A stretch of 61,188 nucleotides of DNA, taken from Deltaproteobacteria bacterium. GTDB lineage: Bacteria > Desulfobacterota > Desulfobacteria > Desulfobacterales > Desulfosalsimonadaceae. The translations under genes and the position numbers were made by a program. The stretch covers positions 1 through 61,188 of the forward strand of contig JAADHK010000112.1 in the NCBI GenBank assembly GCA_013151835.1, read 5' to 3'. A model generated the notes under the pieces. That model searched no databases, was not told where the DNA came from, and saw nothing but the letters and a program-made list of their open reading frames with translations. Below are positions 44,220 through 53,563 of this stretch, one piece after another; position 1 is the stretch's first letter, and each line of letters starts with the position of its first letter.

Positions 44220-45023
44220 TCAAACCTTTGGATGGTCAAAAACCCATTCCCCGGTCGTATCGTTAAGGGACATGTCCTGGAATACATGGGGGTATTCTTT
44301 TTTGCATATTTCCGCGATCTGCGAACAGACAATGCGTATTTCCTCTTCCGCATGCACGGATGTGCGCATTTCAATGATATGGCGCCACGATCTCAGGTTT
44401 CCGGTGACAACGATGGTTGTTCCGATCCCGATGGGCGCAAGCCTTCGGAACATGGAGGTGAGCATTTTTTTTGAGGTGAAATCTTCAAGGTCATCAAAGT
44501 TAAATATCCTTGCCATCTCTTTTTGGGCATTTTCCAGAAAATCAATGACATCAGCGAATTTTTTTTCAGCCTCCGGGTTGGCCCTGGCGCTGTCCGGAAT
44601 CCAGACGGGGAGATCGTCGAGCCTCACATACCTAAGGCTTTCCTGGCTGTAAGCCATCCCGGCCCTGTGGCGGACAAGTTCATGGGTGAAGACCCGGGAG
44701 ACGTTTCGGCAGATAAAGGTCATGCTGACGTGTTCGAGTATGGAGCCATGACCGCTTTTCAAAACATTGCCAATGTAGCCGGCGTTTCCTTTCCGCACGC
44801 GTCCCACGTTCGGGTTGGTGGCCTCGGGCTTTGACGGGTCATAGGGTTGCCAGCTTCTGTAACACATCCTGCCTGCCGCCTCGATGAGATTTTCACCGTC
44901 CGCAGCCGCCTTGTCGGGCTCCCAATCGGGATTGCCGATGTCTTTGAGATATTCGTTTAAACCCTCATTCACAAGCATGCTTTTTGCCACGAGATATGCT
45001 TTTGGTTTTTCGATATTCCGCAT
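44220..45023 (-). CDS. thyX: FAD-dependent thymidylate synthase
   Basis: A 267-residue flavin enzyme making dTMP from dUMP with methylene-THF. The signature region reads ELVRHRAGMAYSQESLRYVRL, one residue longer than the classical RHRx7S. LKSGHGSILEHVSMTF and WRHIIEMRTS are also typical. It stands in for ThyA, which is not in the window. The methylene-THF it uses is supplied by FolD-type chemistry, but the genes are not linked. Confidence 0.92.
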   Translation of the reverse strand: MRNIEKPKAYLVAKSMLVNEGLNEYLKDIGNPDWEPDKAAADGENLIEAAGRMCYRSWQPYDPSKPEATNPNVGRVRKGNAGYIGNVLKSGHGSILEHVSMTFICRNVSRVFTHELVRHRAGMAYSQESLRYVRLDDLPVWIPDSARANPEAEKKFADVIDFLENAQKEMARIFNFDDLEDFTSKKMLTSMFRRLAPIGIGTTIVVTGNLRSWRHIIEMRTSVHAEEEIRIVCSQIAEICKKEYPHVFQDMSLNDTTGEWVFDHPKV

Positions 45024-45110
45024 TATGCCCCCTTTTTTCTCGTTTAAACGATGATGATGTGATTTTTTGCTTTACGGCAAATCTCTGCCATGCCGGCCTC
45101 GGCTCCGAAA

Positions 45111-46178
45111 TTAATACAAAAAGGAAATATTGATCGATCCGAACTGATTTGCATTTTTCTGTGTTTCAAATGTTTTGCTCTGGTAGACATAGGCCATGCT
45201 GGCTTTTAAGCGCTCCGCATTGAAGGCGATGCCGCCCACGAGCTCGCTTACCAGGGGTTTTTTTGTAACACTGTGGCTGCTGGAAAAAGAATTTCCGTCT
45301 AGAAATATATTCCGGATCACGGCATTGCCGTTAACGGAAAAAAACAGGTGTATGCCCAGGTTATGTTCGGATGGAGATGTTTTTTCATTTAATATGGCAT
45401 TAAATACGCTTGCCGGCCGTATGGGGTAGTTGCCGAAGTCGTCCGGGATGTTAATGCCGAGCCGGAAGAGAAGCCCCATAGAGTAATAGGTCTGGGCGTT
45501 TCCAATTCCCCCGCCCGTGTTGAAAATCAGGTCATGGCCGAATCCATTGCCCAGGTTTGAATCGAGCATTCTTTTTTTGTATTCATAAATAATGCCTATG
45601 ACAGGTTCATCATTGAGCTGGTTGTCCCATCCTTTGGGGTCTTTTGTGTTTATCAGGCTGTGAACCGATGACTGGACTTCTTCGGCATATGAATCCGGGC
45701 CTACAAGGCCGCCGTAGAACTCAAGCGTATCCATGTGCCGGCCGTTTCTCTGGTGAAAACCGATTTCAAAATAGGTGATCCCGGCGTATGGCCTGTCGTC
45801 TTTAACAATGTCCGGGTCTTCGATATCATCCGGCGTGTAAATGTTCTGCCCGATTGAGAAGGTGATGGCCTTGACTGAACCCGGAGTTTTTCCGAAACCG
45901 ACAAAATTTACTACTGGATATAGCAATTTGTATGGATAAATGTCGGGATACTTATCCATGCCGAAACGACTCCAGGTAAGCTTCAGGCCGTTAGTGTACT
46001 GGCTGTCCTGGCCGGCGAATACGTCATTTTCCATGTAAAAGGAAAAGGAGCGCTGGGACCCTGAAATATCCGGCAACGCGGATTCCGCAGCCGCACTCAG
46101 GGGCATGAGCAGGATAATAAATAAAAAAGCGCAGAGCCCGGGTTTTAAAATCCGGGCAGGGCATGATGATTGTTCCAT
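45111..46178 (-). CDS. LpxR-like outer-membrane protein (DUF2219)
   Basis: A 355-residue protein with a signal peptide (hydrophobic stretch FLFIILLMPLSAAAE) and a beta-barrel pattern. SFYMENDVFAGQDSQYTNGLKLTWSR contains the conserved ENDxF..D..YTNG of lipid A deacylase LpxR. DDRPYAGITYFEIG is the second signature. The protein ends in Tyr, like many outer-membrane proteins. ATG 46178 was chosen because GGAG sits at the right distance; earlier starts have no leader support. LpxR removes 3'-acyloxyacyl chains from lipid A, but activity in this lineage is inference. Confidence 0.82.
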   Translation of the reverse strand: MEQSSCPARILKPGLCAFLFIILLMPLSAAAESALPDISGSQRSFSFYMENDVFAGQDSQYTNGLKLTWSRFGMDKYPDIYPYKLLYPVVNFVGFGKTPGSVKAITFSIGQNIYTPDDIEDPDIVKDDRPYAGITYFEIGFHQRNGRHMDTLEFYGGLVGPDSYAEEVQSSVHSLINTKDPKGWDNQLNDEPVIGIIYEYKKRMLDSNLGNGFGHDLIFNTGGGIGNAQTYYSMGLLFRLGINIPDDFGNYPIRPASVFNAILNEKTSPSEHNLGIHLFFSVNGNAVIRNIFLDGNSFSSSHSVTKKPLVSELVGGIAFNAERLKASMAYVYQSKTFETQKNANQFGSINISFLY

Positions 46179-46195
46179 AAACATTCTCCAAAGTT

Positions 46196-47299
46196 TTAAG
46201 TGTTCGCGGATTCCAGTCGTGGGGGAATATTGCCTTCGGCTCCGGGAGCGTCGGACCGTAAAAACCAGGCATTGATCAAGGCGTGGACCAGCGTGGCAAG
46301 AGGGATTGCAAAAAAGAGTCCCCATATACCCCATAAACCGCCGAAAATCAGAATGGCCCCTATGATGGCAACGGGGTGGAGGTTGACCACACCGGAAAGC
46401 AGGATCGGAACCAGGATGTTGCCGTCAATGAGCTGGATTACACTGTAGGCTGTTACCGCATAGACAAATTGATGGCCGATGCCCCACTGGAAGAAAGCCA
46501 TGAGCGCGACGGGTATGGTCATAATTGTCGCGCCTATATAGGGAACAAGCACGGACAGTCCGATAAAAAAGGATATGAGCATGGCGAAATTCAGTTTAAG
46601 GAATGAAAAAGCCATATATGTCGCGGACCAGACAATTATAATTTCCCATATTTTGCCTTGGACATAGTTTGCAATTTGTGAATTGACCTCGTTCCAGATA
46701 TTTGATGCAAGCTTTGTATGTTCCGGGAGGAAATTTTTAAACCAGTTCAGGATGAGGTTTTTATCCTTTAAAAAGAAAAAAACCAGAAAAGGCACGAGGA
46801 TCAGGTATACCATAAGCGTTATCAGGTTTCTCACCGATGCAACGGAATAGAGGACGATATTCTGGCCGATAATGGTAAGTTCCGATTTCATGTAAACGAT
46901 AAGTTCGCGAATCAGGCTTTCTGAAATAAATTCGGGGTATTTTTGCGGAAGTTGCATGAGCCGTTTCTGCCCGTTTGCTATCAGGGCCGGGAGTTCGTGG
47001 ATCAACTGGCCCACCTGTCTGGACAGGAGCGGTATAAGCCATATGACGAGGAGGAGCATGCATATAATAAAGAGAAAAAAGGTCAGTATAATTGCGGCAT
47101 TCCTGGGCAGGCTGAGCCTTGTAAACCAGTGGACCATTCCCTCAAGCAGGTATGCAATGATAAGGCCGGCAAACAGGGGCGTAAGCATTTTGCCGAAAAA
47201 GAAAATGCATAGAAATGAACCGATGAGGATCAGCCACAGGATCACGACCTGGGGGTCTGAAAGCCTGCGTTCAAACCAGTCTTTCAACATGTTTAACAT
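46196..47299 (-). CDS. AI-2E family transporter
   Basis: A 367-residue multi-pass inner-membrane protein with eight or so hydrophobic segments and the family motif block FLSVLVPYIGATIMTIPVAL, then PVAIIGAILIFGGLWGIWGLFFAIPLATLVH. Family members export AI-2, or act as Na+/H+ antiporters or general exporters; the substrate here is unknown. Starts at 47299 or 47290 are both possible. It lies 17 bases upstream of the LpxR-like gene on the same strand. Confidence 0.88.
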   Translation of the reverse strand: MLNMLKDWFERRLSDPQVVILWLILIGSFLCIFFFGKMLTPLFAGLIIAYLLEGMVHWFTRLSLPRNAAIILTFFLFIICMLLLVIWLIPLLSRQVGQLIHELPALIANGQKRLMQLPQKYPEFISESLIRELIVYMKSELTIIGQNIVLYSVASVRNLITLMVYLILVPFLVFFFLKDKNLILNWFKNFLPEHTKLASNIWNEVNSQIANYVQGKIWEIIIVWSATYMAFSFLKLNFAMLISFFIGLSVLVPYIGATIMTIPVALMAFFQWGIGHQFVYAVTAYSVIQLIDGNILVPILLSGVVNLHPVAIIGAILIFGGLWGIWGLFFAIPLATLVHALINAWFLRSDAPGAEGNIPPRLESANT

Positions 47300-47353
47300 G
47301 TCGAAAATCTCGTGCTGATTTTAATAACCCGGGGTGCCATTTGCCGTTTTGAA

Positions 47354-48205
47354 TCAGACGTGGTCATCAATCCAGCTTTCAAGGTCAGAAAGAACACGCT
47401 GCCGGCTGTCTCCCTTTTCATTGTATATTTCATGAAAAAGCCCGTCATAGAAATGAAGGGTTTTATCGGTTGACCCCACGGTTTTAAAAAAGTTTTTCGA
47501 AGTGGCCGGGCTGACGATATGGTCGCTGCCGGCAACCTGCAAAAGAAACGGTATCTTAATATTGGCGCCGGATTTTACCGTTTCATCCATGGCCTTTAAA
47601 AACTCCGTAAACCACCTTGAGCTTATCCGCCGGTGAACAAGGGGATCGCTTACATAACTTTCAACAACCTGCCGATCATGGCTCAGGTCGTCAGGGTTGA
47701 GTTCATTGTCGAATGTGAGTGAAGGCCAGATACTTGACATCAGTTTGCCGAGGGTTCCCTTTACCACCGGTACCTTGTCGGCCGGGGCAAGGCCCGGTGA
47801 GGAAGCGATAACCGCGCTTATTTTATCCGGGAATTTTTCAATATAATTTAAAACGATGAGTCCGCCCATGCTGTGTCCGAGCAAGAGTATTTTCATGCCG
47901 CCGGGCATTTGATCGACTGCCTTGTCTATAATCAGGGAAAGGTCGGCTACGTATTCGTCAAACCGCAGGACATGGCCGCGTTTCCCCTCGCTTTTACCAT
48001 GTCCCCGGTGATCATAGGTTGTTACTGATATTCCCTTGTTGTTTAAAAGACTGATTACATGGCCGTAACGACCGGAGTGCTCGCCCAAGCCATGAACAAG
48101 GACAAGTCGGGCGGTCTCGTTTTCAACCGGGTAGTTGCGAAAAAAGAGTTTTATCCCATCTGATGCCTGCACTGTGCCGGTTTGTTCTGAATTAGCTGGT
48201 CCCAT
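47354..48205 (-). CDS. Alpha/beta hydrolase (monoacylglycerol lipase-like)
   Basis: A 283-residue serine hydrolase. VHGLGEHSGRYGH forms the oxyanion side, DHRGHGKSEGKRGH is the family block, and Ser112 sits in LGHSMGG. The acid is in VAGSDHIVSP and the His in YDGLFHEIYNE. This is the lysophospholipase/MGL branch. No signal peptide is seen, so it is cytoplasmic. It starts just after a GGAGG-like region and lies upstream of the AI-2E gene on the same strand. Confidence 0.9.
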   Translation of the reverse strand: MGPANSEQTGTVQASDGIKLFFRNYPVENETARLVLVHGLGEHSGRYGHVISLLNNKGISVTTYDHRGHGKSEGKRGHVLRFDEYVADLSLIIDKAVDQMPGGMKILLLGHSMGGLIVLNYIEKFPDKISAVIASSPGLAPADKVPVVKGTLGKLMSSIWPSLTFDNELNPDDLSHDRQVVESYVSDPLVHRRISSRWFTEFLKAMDETVKSGANIKIPFLLQVAGSDHIVSPATSKNFFKTVGSTDKTLHFYDGLFHEIYNEKGDSRQRVLSDLESWIDDHV

Positions 48206-48270
48206 AATACGCTCCTCCCCCAGGAAAATTTATAGTTGTTCATTTGATGAAAATGGCCGGTAGTGATTTA

Positions 48271-48603
48271 TCAGATTCCAAGCCTTGAAAGAAGGTTGCA
48301 AATGTCATTGGCAAGGCTTGTCAGCTTTGGATAGGATGCGCCGATTTCCCGTGCGGATTCAGCTAACCCGTCTGCGGATATCTTAAGAAGGTCGGGGTTT
48401 ATTTCTTCTCGAACCGCCTGTTGGGTGGAAACCTCGGTAAACCCTGCGATGCTTTTTGCCTTTTCCCGGTCATCGTTGCTAAGCAGGTTGATTTGTGTGT
48501 TTAACTCGGTTAACAAGGACAGGTATTCGTCTTTTTTGTCATCGGGAATGTTCGGCGATGCCTTTATCTTTGTTTCGAGTTTTGAAAGGGTATGGGTAAG
48601 CAT
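48271..48603 (-). CDS. DUF4404 family protein
   Basis: A 110-residue helical protein opening THTLSKLETKIKASPNIPDD and ending AREIGASYPKLTSLANDICN then a LLSRLGI tail, matching the DUF4404 pattern (short coiled N half, then ExSHPxLxxxIxxxxxxLxxxGI). ATG 48603 was chosen because the longer open frame to 48732 is translated repeat copy H (MQGARVGKGRRR) and cannot be real. Function is unknown. Confidence 0.75.
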   Translation of the reverse strand: MLTHTLSKLETKIKASPNIPDDKKDEYLSLLTELNTQINLLSNDDREKAKSIAGFTEVSTQQAVREEINPDLLKISADGLAESAREIGASYPKLTSLANDICNLLSRLGI

Positions 48604-48629
48604 GGTAAGTATCTCCGCTGTCCGGTTTT

Positions 48630-48755
48630 GACGATTCCGTAAAAAGTCCGTCTGCGGCGTTGCGCTCACCGTAAAAGGCCTCAACGTACAAAAAGTACGC
48701 CTTCGCCCTTTTCCGACTCGCGCGCCTTGCATACGGATCTTTTTACGAAGCCGTC
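48630..48755 (+). repeat. Hairpin element, copy H (short type, complete)
   Basis: GACGATTCCGTAAAAAGTCC at the left and GATCTTTTTACGAAGCCGTC at the right; the central ACGTACAAAAAGTACG loop and arms GTAAAAGG / CCTTTTCC-like make a long hairpin. It lies upstream of the DUF4404 gene, 27 bp before its start. Confidence 0.85.
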
Positions 48756-48802
48756 GACCGTGTTTTCAAGTGGGTTGAAGTCCTTTTTGCGGATTAAAAT
48801 TT

Positions 48803-48824
48803 CGACTTTTTACGACGCCATCAA
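48803..48824. repeat. Solo end of the hairpin element (copy I)
   Basis: CGACTTTTTACGACGCCATCAA matches the right end of the long subfamily. No partner end lies next to it; the nearest element is copy H, 47 bp away, of the other subfamily. Confidence 0.65.
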
Positions 48825-48862
48825 TTTTGCGCCGCCCGGTAAAGAAACAGAAAGTAAGTCCG

Positions 48863-50743
48863 TTATTCACCGTACAGCAGTTCAGCAAGGTCGGCCAGAT
48901 CCATTGATTCAAGTACGCCCCTTTTGGGCACGCCGTTTTCATTAAACCCGCGGAGTGCATAAAATTCGGAAAGCATTTTATTCATGTCGGGAATGCTCCC
49001 TTCCGTGGGGCCGTCGTTGATCGGCGTCATCAGTCGCGCAGGAAGGTGGTCGTCGGCCGCCCGGGCTCCAAAAAGGTTGGTTAGCCCTCGTTTTGCGTAC
49101 CAGACCCGTTTTCCGATTGTAAGCACTTCGTCCAGGGAATAGTTAAACCCGGTAACCGCATTTACTATTCCCACAGTCTGGGTCGCATTCAGGGGTACGG
49201 CCCCCAGGTTGCAGAAGATGGCGCAATTGGAAAAAAACATGCCGTAATCCTCTGCCGCCGCGTTTAATACCGCACGGCCTTCACTGGAATGCTCTTCATA
49301 GTCTTCGGCCAGGATCTCTATTTCCGGGACATACATGGCCCCGCCCTCTACTTCAAAGGTCAGGCTCGCCTCGTGGCATGCGCCTCTGGGAGAAACGCCG
49401 TAAGCAAGGCCGTATCCGTGGAATCCCCTCGGGTCGTGCATGGGCGCCTCGAGTCCCTTGACGGTGGTGAGAAACCGTTCCGCTCCCTTTCCTATCTTTT
49501 TTGCGGCCGTCGCGCTGCCCAGGGCCAGAACCGCGCCAAACCCTTCCTGTCGCCCGATTTTTTCGGTCATGGCGACAATGGCTTCGGCATTTCCCCAGTT
49601 AAGTCGGATGCCGTCCGTCGTTGATTCATCGATCAGGCCGTTTTCAAAACATTCGATGGCAAAAGCAATGGTCGACCCGCAGGTGATGGTGTCCATGCCG
49701 TATCGATTGCAGATCTCGTTCGCCTTTGCAATGGATTCAATGTCTTTGTTCAGGCACATTGCGCCGAACGCGACCACGGTTTCATATTCCGGCCCCGGTC
49801 CATTTTCCATGGAAAAGGGACCGTTTTTAACCTCGGCGTTTTTCTTGCATGCCACCCCGCAACCGTAGCAGGTCCTGTGGCCGGTATGTATTTTTTCCTC
49901 TATTGCCGATGGGCCGATATCATCAATGTCCTCCCATTGGTTTTCCGAATAATTCTTGATGGGAATGTCGCCTCCTATGATCCCAACATCGATGTGAGCC
50001 GGGGTGCCGGAAGCGTGGATAGCGTCTATGAAGATGCTCTCCTCATAAACGGTTTTAAGCTCGTCACGCAGTGCTTTCAGGCGGTCCGGATCTGCCGGCT
50101 CAACCCTGTTTGTTCCGGTGGCATAGATGGCCTTGAGATTTTTTGAGCCCCAGACCGCGCCCATTCCTGTTCTGCCGCAGGCATAGCCTTTGTGGTTTAG
50201 AAGGGATGCGAACTTCACGAGGTTTTCCCCGGCCGGGCCGATACAGAGTACATGGCCCGGTTTCGTGCTTTCCGGTTTAAGGGCTTCGGTCATCCTGTCC
50301 GTGGTATCGTATACATCAAGTCCCCAATAGACAGCAGCATCACGGATTTCAACGGTTTTGTCGTTGATATGGATATAAACCGGTTTTTCCGATTTGCCGG
50401 TGATGACCATGCCGTCATACCCGGCAAATTTCAAAGATGAACCGAAATAGCCGCCGGTATTGCTGTCCCCCCAGAAACCTGTAAGCGGAGACCGGGTGCC
50501 CACGGCCCAGCGGGCCACGCCGTTAAGTTTCATCCCGGTCAGGGGCCCGGTCATGATAATAAAGGGATTGTCCGGGGAGAGCGGATCCGGCGCGGGTCCT
50601 TTTTTAATCAGGTCTATATACAGCCGGGTGATAAAACCGAGCCCGCCGATATTGTCGCGGGCAAAATCGGTGTCCAGCGCCTTTTTTTTGATATCGCCGG
50701 ATGTCAGGTCGATGTATAGAATCTGTCCTGCATACCCTCCCAT
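48863..50743 (-). CDS. Aldehyde:ferredoxin oxidoreductase
   Basis: A 626-residue tungsten- or molybdenum-bispyranopterin enzyme oxidising aldehydes to acids with ferredoxin, or reducing acids in reverse. Domain 1 starts GGYAGQILYIDLTSG. RSPLTGFWGDSNTGGYFG and KGYACGRTGMGAVWGSKNLK line the pterin site. The [4Fe-4S] ligands are Cys292, Cys295 and Cys299 (RTCYGCGVAC) plus a Cys in NCAIFC. Length is normal for the AOR family. Together with the alcohol dehydrogenase downstream it could link acid, aldehyde and alcohol. AAGGAGG precedes the ATG. Confidence 0.95.
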   Translation of the reverse strand: MGGYAGQILYIDLTSGDIKKKALDTDFARDNIGGLGFITRLYIDLIKKGPAPDPLSPDNPFIIMTGPLTGMKLNGVARWAVGTRSPLTGFWGDSNTGGYFGSSLKFAGYDGMVITGKSEKPVYIHINDKTVEIRDAAVYWGLDVYDTTDRMTEALKPESTKPGHVLCIGPAGENLVKFASLLNHKGYACGRTGMGAVWGSKNLKAIYATGTNRVEPADPDRLKALRDELKTVYEESIFIDAIHASGTPAHIDVGIIGGDIPIKNYSENQWEDIDDIGPSAIEEKIHTGHRTCYGCGVACKKNAEVKNGPFSMENGPGPEYETVVAFGAMCLNKDIESIAKANEICNRYGMDTITCGSTIAFAIECFENGLIDESTTDGIRLNWGNAEAIVAMTEKIGRQEGFGAVLALGSATAAKKIGKGAERFLTTVKGLEAPMHDPRGFHGYGLAYGVSPRGACHEASLTFEVEGGAMYVPEIEILAEDYEEHSSEGRAVLNAAAEDYGMFFSNCAIFCNLGAVPLNATQTVGIVNAVTGFNYSLDEVLTIGKRVWYAKRGLTNLFGARAADDHLPARLMTPINDGPTEGSIPDMNKMLSEFYALRGFNENGVPKRGVLESMDLADLAELLYGE

Positions 50744-50881
50744 GAGCTGGCCTCCTTTTGCCTTATGGTCAGTTGCCGGGTGGCGGGCCGTTTGTGCGGC
50801 CCATCCACCTCATGTGGCTGATCGTTCAAGGTGCTTCCCCCGGAATTCCGCTTGTTAACGGCCATTCCGGAGGGCCTGGTT

Positions 50882-51322
50882 TTACGCCGGTGCAACGGGT
50901 TTATACGCCTTTAAGATATTGTATTGTTCATACCCGTTTTCGTCCAGATACTTCGGGTACATATTATACGACGGCTTGATTGCGGGAAGAAGCTTTAACA
51001 CCTTGGGTATTGGACCCTTTGCTATCATCTCCCTGCGGGTCAGGGCCTTTGTGAGGTTGATTTTGCCGAACCAGAATTTATGCGCGATATCCGAGGACAT
51101 AGACATTTCCACAATGGCCTTTGTATCGGTGTCATTGGGACGCACGTCGATTTTATCACCGGAACAGTCAATAACCATGACAAGATCGGGATCTGTATAG
51201 CGAAAGCGGATGATGAGTTTTGATTTCAAGAGCTTGTCTGCAATCACCGGTGTCTCGCCCATTAGTTTAAAAAATCCTCCCAGGACTTCTTCAAATTTTT
51301 CCGAGGTTTGAAAATATGGCAT
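50882..51322 (-). CDS. SCP2-like sterol-carrier-fold protein
   Basis: A 146-residue protein with a single SCP2-type domain (TDPDLVMVIDCSGDKIDV, then MSSDIAHKFWFGKINLTKAL, RREMIAKGPIPKVLKLLPAI). The fold binds lipids or acyl-CoAs. ATG 51322 has AAGGAG 6 bases upstream. It is placed between AOR and an alcohol dehydrogenase, so it may help handle hydrophobic aldehyde or alcohol substrates; that is inference. Confidence 0.85.
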   Translation of the reverse strand: MPYFQTSEKFEEVLGGFFKLMGETPVIADKLLKSKLIIRFRYTDPDLVMVIDCSGDKIDVRPNDTDTKAIVEMSMSSDIAHKFWFGKINLTKALTRREMIAKGPIPKVLKLLPAIKPSYNMYPKYLDENGYEQYNILKAYKPVAPA

Positions 51323-51352
51323 TTTCTTCTCCTTCAAGTTATAGTGGTTAGG

Positions 51353-52528
51353 TTAGTAGGCTTTCTGAATATACGGCAGCAGTGTCTCTTCTTCCATTTC
51401 GCGGGGGTTGTAAAAAGATGTCCCGTCGTTTATGGCCCCTTCGGCAATGGCCTCAAGGCCGTCTTTCGGAATTCCGATATCCCTGAGGCGTAAAGGGAGG
51501 GCATCGAGTTTATTCAATTCTTTTCGCACTTCGAAGACCTTTTCTATAACCGCGCGTGCAAGGAATTTGTCATCTTTTCCGGATGCGTCGATCCCCATGG
51601 GAGATGCGAGCTTTGCGAGTTTTTCGTAAATTTCTTCGAAATTGTATTCCAGGCCGTAGGGGAGATAAATGCCGTTTGCAACGCCGTGGGGAACCCGGTA
51701 GAGCGCGCCGGTGGCATGGGCCATGCCGTGAACGCATCCCACCATGGAGTGGGTAAAAGAGATGCCGGCCATGCAGGATCCGATGAGCATGGCACCACGG
51801 GCCTCAACATCATCGCCGTTTTGTACGGCGGCAACGAGATTTTTTATGATAAGTTCGATGGCGCAGTATGCAAATGCATCCGAGATCGGGGATGCCGCCG
51901 TACCCACAAATGCCTCCATTGAGTGGGTCAGGGCATCCATTCCGGTTGAGGCCGTCAGTTTCGGCGGGAGGGACAGGGTCATTTCCGGGTCGAGCACCGC
52001 AACGTCAGGGAGAAGGTACTTGTCGACAAACGCCAGCTTTTCCTTGTTGTCGCGATCATAGACCATGGAGACCATGGTGACCTCGCTTCCTGTCCCGGCC
52101 GTGGTCGGTATAACGATAAGCGGATTTAAACGGCTTGTTAATGTCTGGGCGCCTGAATAATCCTCCACAAGGTCGCCGCCCTTTGAAAACAAGATGTTGG
52201 CGGCCTTTGCGGTGTCTATGACGCTTCCGCCGCCAATTGCGATTATGCCCTGTGCACCGGAAGCCTTGATCTGCCCAGCGCATCGTTTGACGCCTTCAAG
52301 GTCCGCATCCTGGGTCACCTCGGTGTATTTTCCGGTTACAATAAAGCCCGATTCAACAAGCCCGTCTTCGACCTTCCGTACAAGACCGAGGTCTGCGATC
52401 GGTTTGTCCGATACGATAAAATACTTTTCAATACCGATGATGTCGAGTTCGGGTTTGAGGTCGGTTGCGACACCAGTTTCGTAAACCACCTTGGTTGGAT
52501 TATGAAATTCAAAGAACTCCGGTAGCAT
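51353..52528 (-). CDS. Iron-containing alcohol dehydrogenase
   Basis: A 391-residue group III ADH. GGGSVIDTAKAANIL is the NAD loop, and PTTAGTGSEVT the conserved block. Metal ligands are in GMDALTHSMEAFVG (Asp/His region), and VHGMAHATGALYRVPHGVANG. Length and order are typical. It oxidises or makes primary alcohols with NAD(H). It lies 30 bases upstream of the SCP2 gene on the same strand, so AOR-SCP2-ADH likely form one transcript. Confidence 0.94.
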   Translation of the reverse strand: MLPEFFEFHNPTKVVYETGVATDLKPELDIIGIEKYFIVSDKPIADLGLVRKVEDGLVESGFIVTGKYTEVTQDADLEGVKRCAGQIKASGAQGIIAIGGGSVIDTAKAANILFSKGGDLVEDYSGAQTLTSRLNPLIVIPTTAGTGSEVTMVSMVYDRDNKEKLAFVDKYLLPDVAVLDPEMTLSLPPKLTASTGMDALTHSMEAFVGTAASPISDAFAYCAIELIIKNLVAAVQNGDDVEARGAMLIGSCMAGISFTHSMVGCVHGMAHATGALYRVPHGVANGIYLPYGLEYNFEEIYEKLAKLASPMGIDASGKDDKFLARAVIEKVFEVRKELNKLDALPLRLRDIGIPKDGLEAIAEGAINDGTSFYNPREMEEETLLPYIQKAY

Positions 52529-52637
52529 GACTATACCTCCGATTAGTGTTGTTGGATTTTTAAGCCGGTCGGCTGTTATAGTTTTTTAACAAAGCCGGGC
52601 AAGACGGTCAATAGATAAGTGATAAATATGACACTTC

Positions 52638-53408
52638 CTAAAGGATGCAGGGAAGGCGGTTTCTGAGCCGTATGCCCACAAGGTCGAGATGAACATCAAA
52701 GGCGATGATTCCCACCCCGGCCTCGGCGGCTTTTCTAAGTTGCCGCCCGTATTCCGGGTCGATGTCATCTGCCGGTTTTAAAATTTCAGCGTCCATGCGC
52801 TGGATCACAAAGAACATGAAACAGCTCAAGCCGTTTTCAACCTGACGCCGCAGTTCTTTCAGGTGAGCCTGGCCCCGTGTTGTGACCGCGTCCGGAAAGA
52901 ATGCAATTTTCCCCTTTACCAGCGTGCAGTTTTTTACCTCGACAAAGCAGGGCGGCAGGTCTCCGGCCGTTAATTGGAGATCGAACCGGGTATGTCTGCC
53001 CGATCTCACCTCGCGCCGCACTTTATCATAGGGTAAAAATTCCTCTATCTTTTTGTTTTGGGCGGCAAGCTGGACCAGCCTGTTCGGTACAAGGGTATTG
53101 ACGCCCACCATGCTTTCGGGCATTCGGATCAACTCCCAGCCGAATTTGAGTTTTCGGGATGCCTTGTCATGATAGGAAAGAAAGACCGGATGCCCCTGGT
53201 CCGAACATGTAGTCATTCGGCCTGAATTAGGGCAGTGGGCCGTAACCACGCTTCCGTCTTCAAGCCGGACATCGGCCATAAAACGTTTATATCGCCGAAT
53301 GAGCGTGCCGGGCGTAAGTTTTGGCCAGCGGATATCGTATTTTTCTTTAAATTCTTCCATGTATCCGTTCATACTCCCGGCCAGGTTGAAAATCCAGGGA
53401 ATTTCCAT
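52638..53408 (-). CDS. sfsA: SfsA family DNA/RNA nuclease-like protein
   Basis: A 256-residue protein. LIRRYKRFMADVRLEDG, VTAHCPNSGRMTTC, RFDLQL, CFVEVKNCTL and FPDAVTTRGQAHLKEL are the SfsA signatures, with the restriction-endonuclease-like core FDxxL...EVKN. The family was named for sugar fermentation stimulation but its nuclease role is still debated. The start is uncertain: 53408 lies 2 bases from repeat copy K, which has no ribosome site at the right place; Met codons at 53372 or 53360 are alternatives. Confidence 0.9.
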   Translation of the reverse strand: MEIPWIFNLAGSMNGYMEEFKEKYDIRWPKLTPGTLIRRYKRFMADVRLEDGSVVTAHCPNSGRMTTCSDQGHPVFLSYHDKASRKLKFGWELIRMPESMVGVNTLVPNRLVQLAAQNKKIEEFLPYDKVRREVRSGRHTRFDLQLTAGDLPPCFVEVKNCTLVKGKIAFFPDAVTTRGQAHLKELRRQVENGLSCFMFFVIQRMDAEILKPADDIDPEYGRQLRKAAEAGVGIIAFDVHLDLVGIRLRNRLPCIL

Positions 53409-53410
53409 GT

Positions 53411-53563
53411 TTGATGGACTCGTAAAAGTCGCAAAACTCCTTTTTACTCGACGGGGGATGGTTCCCCTCCCCCGGCATCCGAAATGAATTCAGATGGTTC
53501 TATCCCCACCCCGGCCGGAGCTACCGCGCTCGGCCGGTTGACGGACTTTTACGAGTCCGTCAA
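53411..53563. repeat. Hairpin element, copy K (family ends, different interior)
   Basis: Ends TTGATGGACTCGTAAAAGTC (53411-53430) and GACGGACTTTTACGAGTCCGTC region (53540-53563) match the family well, but the 110-bp interior is unrelated to all other copies. A 4-bp direct repeat ATGT flanks the ends (53407-53410 and 53563-53566). The insertion is directly beside the annotated sfsA start. Confidence 0.75.

Noticed and set aside
48604-48732. N-terminal extension of the DUF4404 ORF (MQGARVGKGRRR)
   Set aside because: It is encoded by repeat copy H; the same peptide recurs opposite copy L at 54676-54921.
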